Source: Actinoplanes ianthinogenes | GTDB lineage: Bacteria; Actinomycetota; Actinomycetes; Mycobacteriales; Micromonosporaceae | Direction: 5' to 3' | Assembly (NCBI RefSeq): GCF_018324205.1 | Contig: NZ_AP023356.1 | Coordinates: 7,069,501 to 7,133,500 of the forward strand | DNA: 64,000 nt | Notes under the pieces: generated by a model | What the model saw: the letters and a program-made list of their open reading frames with translations, nothing else | The model's database searches: none | Told to the model about the DNA's origin: nothing | Position numbers and translations under genes: made by a program | Shown here: positions 58,479 to 64,000 of the stretch, piece after piece | How positions within the stretch are numbered: the stretch's first letter is position 1 | Layout: each line of letters starts with the position of its first letter

Positions 58479-60875
58479 ATGACAACACGTGAGGAGCACC
58501 GGCCGCACCGCGGCTGGGCCGCCGCCGCCGGTCTGCTGCTGGCCGTGGCGGGGGCGCTGACCGTGATTCCCGCACCGGCGCAGGCCGCCACGGCGATCAC
58601 CATCAACGGGGCGTCCGGCGGGCGCACGTTCGACGGCGTGGGGGCCATCAGCGGCGGCGGCGGCAACAGCCGCCTGCTCATCGACTATCCGGAACCCCAG
58701 CGCAGCGACATCCTCGACTACCTGTTCAAGCCGGGGTACGGCGCGGCGATGCAGATCATGAAAGTGGAGATCGGCGGCGACACCAACTCGACCTCCGGCG
58801 CGGAACCCAGCCACGAGCACACGCGCGGCCAGGTGAACTGCGACCGTGGGTACGAATGGTGGCTGATGGGCCAGGCGAAGGCCCGTAATCCCGGCATCAA
58901 GCTGGTCGGATTGTCCTGGGGCGCCCCCGGCTGGATCGGCAACGGCAACTTCTGGTCCAGCGACTCGATCGACTACCTGATCGCCTGGCTCGGGTGCGCC
59001 ACCTCCCACGGGCTGACCATCGACTACCTCGGCGGCTGGAACGAACGCGGACGGGATCTGACCTGGTACAAGAACCTGCGCTCGGCGCTGAACTCGCGCG
59101 GATACCCGAACGTCAAGATCGTGGCCTCGGACGAGTTCGGCTGGGGCTCGGCGGACGACGCGCTGCGCGACCCCGCGTTCGGCTCGGCCATCTCGGTGGT
59201 CGGCAGCCACTACGTCTGCGGCTACCGCAGCGCCCAGACCAGCTGCCCCAGCTCGGCGAACGCGGTCAACTCGGGCAAGACGCTGTGGGCCAGCGAGAAC
59301 GGCTCCGACGACTACAACGGGGGAGCGCCGGCCCTGGCCCGCGGCATCAACCGGGACTACATCGACGGGAAGATGACCGCCTACCTGAACTGGCCGGTCA
59401 TCGCCGCGATCACACCCAACATCCCCTGGGCCACCACCGGTGTGGCCGTCGCGCCACAGCCGTGGTCCGGCTACTACTCGATCGGTGCGAGCACCTGGGT
59501 CATGGGCCACACCACCCAGTTCACCGCACCGGGATGGCGTTATCTGGACAGCTCCACGGGCTACCTCGGCGGCAATCGCGCCAACGGCAGCTACGTCTCC
59601 CTGAGGTCGCCGACGGGCAGCGACTACAGCACCATCATCGAGACGATGGACGCCGGCTCGGCCCAGGACCTCCAGTTCACCGTCACCGGAGGGCTGTCGA
59701 CCGGGACCGTGCACGTGTGGTCCACCAACGTCCGGTCGGGAAACCCGGCCGACCAGTTCGTCCGGCGCAGTGACATCACCCCGTCCGGTGGTTCGTTCTC
59801 GCTGACCGTCCAGCCCGGCTACGTCTACAGCATCACCACGACCACCGGGCAGGGCAAGGGCACCGCGACCAGCCCCGCCCAGGGCGCCCTGACACTGCCC
59901 TACAGCGACGACTTCGACGGCTACGCGACCGGACGCGAGGCGAAATACCTCTCCGACCACCAGGGCTCCTTCGAGGTGACCCCGTGCGGTGGCGGCCGTG
60001 CCGGTCAGTGCGTACGCCAGATGTCGGAACAGGCGCCGATCTTCTGGACGACGGGGCACGCCGAGCCGTTCACGCTGCTCGGTGACGTCAACTGGCGCAA
60101 CTACACCGTCTCGTCCGACGTCCTGCTGGAGAAGAGCGGCTACGCGCAACTCGTCGGCCGGGCCGGCAACTACAACCACGACAACCCGCACAACCTCAAC
60201 GCCTACTACCTGCGGGTGTCCGACAACGGCTCGTGGTCGATCCGCAGCAACACCACCAGCGGCAACCAGCGGACCCTGGCCAGCGGCACCACGACGGCCC
60301 TGGGCACCGGGCGCTGGCACAAGCTGGCCCTCACCCTCAACGGCAGCACCCTGACCGCCGCCCTCGACGGGACCACGCTGGGCAGTGTCTCGGACTCCAC
60401 CTGGGTGGCCGGCCAGATCGGTTACGCCACCGGCCAGGGCGTGACCGCCCAGTTCGACAACCTGACCATCACCCCGCTCGGCGGCGACCCGAGCCCGACC
60501 GGCACGTTGCGCGGAGCCGGGTCGAACCGGTGCCTGGACGTCAACGGGCAGAGCCAGGCCGACGGGACGGTCGTGCAGATCTGGGACTGCAACGGTGGCG
60601 CCAACCAGACCTGGACGGCGACGTCGGGCAACCAGCTGACCGTCTATGGCAACAAGTGCCTCGACGCCCCCGGCGCCGCCGCCGGCGCCCGGGTCCGGAT
60701 CTGGTCCTGCACCGGCGCGGCCAATCAGCAATGGCGGCTCAACGCCGACGGCACGATCACCGGCGTCCAGTCCGGTCTGTGCCTGGACGTGACCGGCGCC
60801 GGGACGGCCAACGGCACGGCCGTCGAACTGTGGACGTGCAACGGGGGCAGCAACCAGCGATGGATCAGGTCATGA
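58479..60875 (+). CDS. Secreted GH59 beta-galactosidase-type enzyme with CBM13
   Basis: A 798-residue exported enzyme of family GH59, the galactocerebrosidase family. FDGVGAISGGGGNSRLL, DYPEPQRSDILDYLFKP and EIGGDTNSTSGAEPSHEH are close to the animal lysosomal enzyme. Glu189 in GGWNERGRD and Glu273 in LWASENGS are the two catalytic carboxylates. A beta-sandwich domain (concanavalin-like, YSDDFDGYATGREAK) and a terminal ricin-B/CBM13 lectin (GSNRCLDVNGQ) follow. In bacteria it should act on beta-galactosides of plant polymers rather than sphingolipids. It ends the operon. Confidence 0.9.
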   Translation: MTTREEHRPHRGWAAAAGLLLAVAGALTVIPAPAQAATAITINGASGGRTFDGVGAISGGGGNSRLLIDYPEPQRSDILDYLFKPGYGAAMQIMKVEIGGDTNSTSGAEPSHEHTRGQVNCDRGYEWWLMGQAKARNPGIKLVGLSWGAPGWIGNGNFWSSDSIDYLIAWLGCATSHGLTIDYLGGWNERGRDLTWYKNLRSALNSRGYPNVKIVASDEFGWGSADDALRDPAFGSAISVVGSHYVCGYRSAQTSCPSSANAVNSGKTLWASENGSDDYNGGAPALARGINRDYIDGKMTAYLNWPVIAAITPNIPWATTGVAVAPQPWSGYYSIGASTWVMGHTTQFTAPGWRYLDSSTGYLGGNRANGSYVSLRSPTGSDYSTIIETMDAGSAQDLQFTVTGGLSTGTVHVWSTNVRSGNPADQFVRRSDITPSGGSFSLTVQPGYVYSITTTTGQGKGTATSPAQGALTLPYSDDFDGYATGREAKYLSDHQGSFEVTPCGGGRAGQCVRQMSEQAPIFWTTGHAEPFTLLGDVNWRNYTVSSDVLLEKSGYAQLVGRAGNYNHDNPHNLNAYYLRVSDNGSWSIRSNTTSGNQRTLASGTTTALGTGRWHKLALTLNGSTLTAALDGTTLGSVSDSTWVAGQIGYATGQGVTAQFDNLTITPLGGDPSPTGTLRGAGSNRCLDVNGQSQADGTVVQIWDCNGGANQTWTATSGNQLTVYGNKCLDAPGAAAGARVRIWSCTGAANQQWRLNADGTITGVQSGLCLDVTGAGTANGTAVELWTCNGGSNQRWIRS

Positions 60876-60937
60876 CCGAGTAGTGCCGGATGAGGACCGC
60901 CGTGACGTCCTGAAGCGAAGTCACTGCCCGGGACAGG

Positions 60938-60974
60938 CCGCCGTCCGCCACCACATCACAGAGGCGGACGGCGG
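60938..60974 (+). terminator. Hairpin terminator of GH95-GH10-GH59 operon
   Basis: CCGCCGTCCGCC (60938-60949) pairs perfectly with 60963-60974 around a 13-base loop. It is 62 bases past the GH59 stop. No T tract. Confidence 0.7.
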
Positions 60975-61013
60975 CGGGGGAGCCGGACGGGAGTCACCGT
61001 AGGGTGCCGGGAC

Positions 61014-61757
61014 ATGGGGCCTGGCGATGGTGCGCTGCTGGTGGCGGGGGGAATCGGGGCCGGGCTGACCGGGTCGATGGCCGGGCTGGCGTCGCTCGTC
61101 AGCTATCCGGTGCTGCTCGCCGCCGGGCTTCCGCCGGTGGCGGCGAACATGACGAACACGGTCGCGCTGATGGCCAGCACGGCCGGGTCGGCGGTGGGCG
61201 CCCGGCGGGAGCTGCGCGGCCAGGGCCGCCGGATCGCCGGGCTCAGCGGGATCGCGGTCGCCGGCGGGGTGGCCGGGGCGCTGCTGCTGCTCGGTACGCC
61301 GTCCGAGGCGTTCGAGCGGATCGTGCCCGGTCTGATCGTGCTCGGTGCGCTGGTCCTGCTCTTCCGCAACACCGTCCGGGACTGGTACCTGCGGCCCGGC
61401 CGGCGGCCGCCGCTGAGCCTGTCGGTGTTCCTGATCGCGGTCTACGGCGGCTACTTCGGTGCGGCGGCCGGCGTGCTGCTGCTGGCCGTGCTCGCGGTCG
61501 CGGTGACCGAGCCGTTCCCGGTCACCAACGCGGTCAAGAGCATGGTGCTCGGCGTGGCGAACCTGGTCGCCGCCATCCTCTACGCCCTGACCGGCCCGGT
61601 GCACTGGGCCGCGGCGGCGCTGCTGGGCCTGGGCTGCCTGATCGGCAGCTGGATCGGCCCGGCCCTGGTCCGCCGCACCCCGGAACGCCCTTTGCGGGTG
61701 GCGATCGCCGTCGCCGCCCTCGGCCTGGCCACCTACCTCTGGAACACCGCCGCCTGA
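61014..61757 (+). CDS. TSUP family (TauE/SafE) permease
   Basis: A 247-residue membrane protein with eight hydrophobic helices. GIGAGLTGSMAGLASLVSYP and NMTNTVALMASTAGSAVGARREL carry the TSUP N-terminal motif. VYGGYFGAAAGVLLLAVLA is the internal repeat, characteristic of the family. It exports or imports small sulfur-containing or related organic anions; substrate unknown. The ATG at 61014 is used. It ends 69 bases before tandem repeat array B. Confidence 0.88.
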   Translation: MGPGDGALLVAGGIGAGLTGSMAGLASLVSYPVLLAAGLPPVAANMTNTVALMASTAGSAVGARRELRGQGRRIAGLSGIAVAGGVAGALLLLGTPSEAFERIVPGLIVLGALVLLFRNTVRDWYLRPGRRPPLSLSVFLIAVYGGYFGAAAGVLLLAVLAVAVTEPFPVTNAVKSMVLGVANLVAAILYALTGPVHWAAAALLGLGCLIGSWIGPALVRRTPERPLRVAIAVAALGLATYLWNTAA

Positions 61758-61825
61758 CTTCTCGGTGACCACCCACGGACCGTGAAGGCATCCCCCTGTG
61801 CCAGGGATGTCAAGCGGCGTGGCCA

Positions 61826-62104
61826 GGGCGCTGAGGGCCAGCTGAGAAGTGTCGGGCTGGCCTTGGTGGCCCTTTCCGGGCATGGGATGGGGCGCTGGGG
61901 GCCAGCCGGGGTGTGTCGGGCTGGTCCTGGTGGCCCTATCCAGGCACGAGATAGGGCGCTGGGGTCCAGCTGGGGGGTGTCGGGCTGGCCTTGGTGGCCC
62001 TTTCCGGGCATGGGGTAGGGCGGTGGGGTCCAGCTGGGGGGTGTCGGGCTGGTGCTGGTGGCCCTTTCCGGGGGTGGGATAGGGCGGTGGGGGCCAGCTG
62101 GGGG
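61826..62104 (+). repeat. 64-bp tandem repeat array (element copy B)
   Basis: Five phased units; the anchor AGC recurs at 61840, 61904, 61968, 62032 and 62096, exactly 64 bases apart. Each has TGTCGGGCTGG followed by a TGGTGGCCCT-type segment, like array A, and forms the same CCAGC/GGCTGG hairpin with some G-U pairs. Because 64 is not a multiple of three, no long protein frame persists, unlike array A. It lies between the convergent TSUP and STAS genes. Confidence 0.92.
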
Positions 62105-62254
62105 TTGATCTCCGGGACCAGCCGCGGACAGTGAAGGAGGCGGCGATTGGTTTGGACGCGCCAGCGGCCAGATCGCCGCCTCCGGCCCGCGCGGGAGCAT
62201 GCGGTCCGCACCCCGCTGGGCCTGCGTAAAGGAAGATCCTGAAGTTGATCTTGG
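62105..62254 (+). repeat. Conserved structured tail of element copy B
   Basis: Same 111-base tail as 32831-32940. Here GAGGCGGCGAT (62137-62147) pairs perfectly with 62172-62182 (11 pairs) around a 24-base loop. A TTGATCTTGG box at 62245-62254 matches 32964-32973. Compared with copy A, one A-U pair is G-C and one G-C is a U-G wobble. Confidence 0.8.
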
Positions 62255-62268
62255 GGCGGTGGGGAAGG

Positions 62269-62601
62269 TCAGACCGGGGCGATGCCGAAGACCTCGGCCA
62301 GTCCCGTCACCTCGATCGCCTGGCGGACCGGCGGCGAGGGGCGGGTCAGGATCATGGTGAGGCCGGCCGCGGCAGCGGTGTTGCGGACGCCGACCAGGGC
62401 GCCCAGCGAATAGGAGTCGATGAAGGTCACCTCGGCCAGGTCCAGGTCGAGCTGGCGGCACGGGGAGCCGTCGACGGCTTTCTCCAGGCTGGCGCGCAGC
62501 TCGTCGGCGACGTCCACGTCCAGCTCCGGTGCCAGCAGCGTGGCGTGCAGGGTCCGGCCGTCGGCGCTGGTCCGGTACGACACGATCGCATCAGTCGTCA
62601 T
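62269..62601 (-). CDS. STAS-domain anti-sigma factor antagonist
   Basis: A 110-residue single STAS domain. The conserved segment LDLAEVTFIDSYSLGALVG contains the phosphorylatable Ser in D-S-Y-S-L-G, with NTAAAAGLTMILTRPSPPVRQAI after it. In this pathway a non-phosphorylated STAS protein captures an anti-sigma kinase and frees a sigma factor. No kinase or sigma gene is adjacent here, so its partner is unknown. ATG 62601. It faces the tail of repeat element B 14 bases away. Confidence 0.88.
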   Translation of the reverse strand: MTTDAIVSYRTSADGRTLHATLLAPELDVDVADELRASLEKAVDGSPCRQLDLDLAEVTFIDSYSLGALVGVRNTAAAAGLTMILTRPSPPVRQAIEVTGLAEVFGIAPV

Positions 62602-62640
62602 GCCGCCCCAAGCTACCCCGGGAAGCGGGTCCGGACACAT

Positions 62641-62675
62641 GATCGGCGCCGCCCCGGAGAGGGACGACGCCGATC
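62641..62675 (-). terminator. Hairpin after FtsH-like gene
   Basis: GATCGGCG (62641-62648) pairs with 62668-62675. It is 9 bases past the protease stop on the minus strand and 39 bases before the STAS start. No T tract. Confidence 0.55.
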
Positions 62676-62684
62676 GGTGGACGG

Positions 62685-64000
62685 TCAGGGCTGCTCGGGG
62701 TGACGCTGCTGGGGGACGCCGTTGCCGTTGGCGGGCGGGTCGACCGGGTCCGGACGCCGCCAGATCTCGTTGCCCGTCGGGGCGGCACGGCCGGCGGCGG
62801 TGCCGTTGGGGGCCGGGACGTCGGCGGCGACCTCCAGGATGACCGGTTCCGGGACGTGCCGGGCCGGGAGCGCCACGCCGAGCCGGCCGTGCCCGCGGTG
62901 CGCGACGAGCGCGGCCCGGTGGTAACTCTCCACCTCGGCGATGAACTGGTCGTCGGCGTAGACCGAGCCGTCGACCAGCGGACCGGGCCGGCCCTCGAGG
63001 ACCGCGACCACGTCCTCGCCGGTCAGCGTCTTGTGCGTCTCCAGGGCGTGTGCCAGGGCCAGGACCTGCCGCCGGTTCTCGGTGAGGATGGCGGTCGCCC
63101 TGTTCATCATCTCGCTCAGGCTGTCCTCGATCCGGTCGGCCAGGGCGCGCCGGGCGCTCAGGTCGTTCTTCTCGCCCTTGGGCATCGCGCCGGGGGTGCC
63201 GACGCCGAGGCGGCTGGAGGCGGCGTAGGACGACACCGTCGACCCCATGCCCCAGACACCCTCCATGTTGGTGGCCACCGCGGTCGCCTGCTCCAGGTCG
63301 CCGGAGACGCCGGAGGAGCTGTCGCCGTCGAAGAACATCCGCTCACCGGCCAGCGAGGCGAGCGAGACCAGGATGTCCGACTCGTAGTGGCTGCGCCAGG
63401 TGGTGAACTGGTCCTCCGGCGGGATGCTGGCCACCATGCCCAGGTACCCGCTGCCCTTCTCGATCGTCGCGATGTCGATCTCCATGTGGTGCCGGGTCCG
63501 GTACGCCACCACCGCGTGACAAGCCTCGTGCACCGCCACCGCGTGCCGCTCCCGCTCGATGTACTCGACGTTCTCCGCCGGGCCGAGCTCCTTGAGCTGC
63601 TTCGCCTTGATGATGTCGCGCCAGGTGATGGTGTCCCGGCCGTCGCGGATCGCGGTGATCAGCGCCTCGTTCACCATGTCCTTGATGGTCGCGCCGGTCG
63701 CGTACGGCGTGATCGTCGCCAGCTTGTCGACCTGCTCGTCGGTCAGCTCGTGCCGGACCTTCTCCAGATAGCCCTGGTACGTCCGCACCCGCCCGGCCTT
63801 GCTCGGGTAACCCACCTTGTAGATCCGGTCGATCCGGCCCGGTCGCAGCAGCGCCTCGTCCAGCGCCTCCGGCAGGTTCGTCGCCATCATCACCAGGATC
63901 CGGTACTTCGGCGGCGGCTTGGGCCGCATGCCCAGCGCCCGGCGCACGTGCCGGTTGATGAACCCGCGCGGCTTCTTCAGCCCGGACAGCTCGGTGAGCA
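62685..64000 (-). CDS. FtsH-like AAA ATPase / M41 peptidase (5' part outside window)
   Basis: The frame is open to the right edge, so the N-terminus and Walker A are missing; about 437 residues are visible. What remains is the second half of the AAA module (LVMMATNLPEALDEALLRPGRIDR, the second region of homology with Arg finger) and then an M41-type peptidase domain with VHEACHAVVAY (H-E-A-C-H zinc site). It is an ATP-dependent protease of FtsH type but the C-terminal half is atypical, ending in a long Pro/Asn-rich tail. A short HVRRALGM frame start at 63947 is not the real start. Possibly cytosolic rather than membrane bound; N-terminus needed to decide. Confidence 0.88.
   Translation of the reverse strand, partial: LTELSGLKKPRGFINRHVRRALGMRPKPPPKYRILVMMATNLPEALDEALLRPGRIDRIYKVGYPSKAGRVRTYQGYLEKVRHELTDEQVDKLATITPYATGATIKDMVNEALITAIRDGRDTITWRDIIKAKQLKELGPAENVEYIERERHAVAVHEACHAVVAYRTRHHMEIDIATIEKGSGYLGMVASIPPEDQFTTWRSHYESDILVSLASLAGERMFFDGDSSSGVSGDLEQATAVATNMEGVWGMGSTVSSYAASSRLGVGTPGAMPKGEKNDLSARRALADRIEDSLSEMMNRATAILTENRRQVLALAHALETHKTLTGEDVVAVLEGRPGPLVDGSVYADDQFIAEVESYHRAALVAHRGHGRLGVALPARHVPEPVILEVAADVPAPNGTAAGRAAPTGNEIWRRPDPVDPPANGNGVPQQRHPEQP

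Noticed and set aside
58395..60731. 778-codon frame antisense to GH59
   Set aside because: Same reason; the sense strand has catalytic motifs and lectin repeats.

Overview
This is a GC-rich, gene-dense chromosomal stretch from a filamentous actinobacterium. An Actinoplanes-like member of the Micromonosporaceae is the best guess. The evidence is strong third-position G/C, GTG starts, AGGAGG ribosome sites, ATGA/GTGA overlaps, Tat-exported hydrolases, a Wag31-type DivIVA, a WXG100-type cluster, CBM2/CBM13 polysaccharide hydrolases and a starch amylase with two CBM25 modules. The genus is inferred from gene content. No rRNA, tRNA, insertion sequence, CRISPR array or phage was seen.

Layout. 1-6500: RDD protein (5' partial), nitronate monooxygenase, a small secreted protein, and an hmgA / unknown / fahA homogentisate operon divergent from a TetR regulator. 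6500-13100: secreted multidomain amylase, a 1.1-kb cassette bounded by inverted repeats with an unfamiliar gene, an aminotransferase and a LacI regulator. 13.1-18.2 kb: stress block with Hsp20, two HspR-type (HAIR) sites, an AI-2E-family transporter, intact pflA and a pflB broken by an internal deletion, headed by a DosR/DevR-like box. 18.3-31.9 kb: M1-type metallopeptidase, chemoreceptor-PilZ fusion, short SDR, polysaccharide deacetylase, hydrolases, aldo/keto reductase with divergent HTH regulator, Nudix, thrombospondin-3-repeat protein, sulfotransferase, SGNH hydrolase. 31.0-33.0 kb: three tandem-repeat arrays. 33.0-39.7 kb: purU, the pitA/membrane/DUF3349 operon, SGNH esterase, serine hydrolase, LtrA. 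39.9-42.7 kb: DivIVA and a WXG100-type toxin/immunity set. 42.7-46.6 kb: DUF3455, radical SAM, hybrid histidine kinase. 46.7-60.9 kb: plant-polysaccharide block with GH115, SGNH esterase, Flp pilin, MFS, GH5-CBM13 and a GH95-CBM2 / GH10-CBM2 / GH59-CBM13 operon. 61.0-64.0 kb: TSUP permease, a second tandem-repeat element, a STAS protein and an FtsH-like AAA protease (5' partial).

How it fits together. The CAZyme genes carry palindromes known from other actinomycetes: an exact xylanase-type CGAAAGTTTCG box before GH115 and a one-mismatch CebR-type box before the GH95-GH10-GH59 operon. The most unusual signal is a dispersed element present twice (about 32318-32973 and 61826-62254). Each copy is a 63- or 64-bp tandem repeat, every unit able to form a hairpin, followed by a tail about 92% identical between copies. 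That tail can fold into a long stem with a compensatory base-pair change, and each copy lies between convergent genes. This looks like a structured noncoding element and is the best candidate here for something undescribed.
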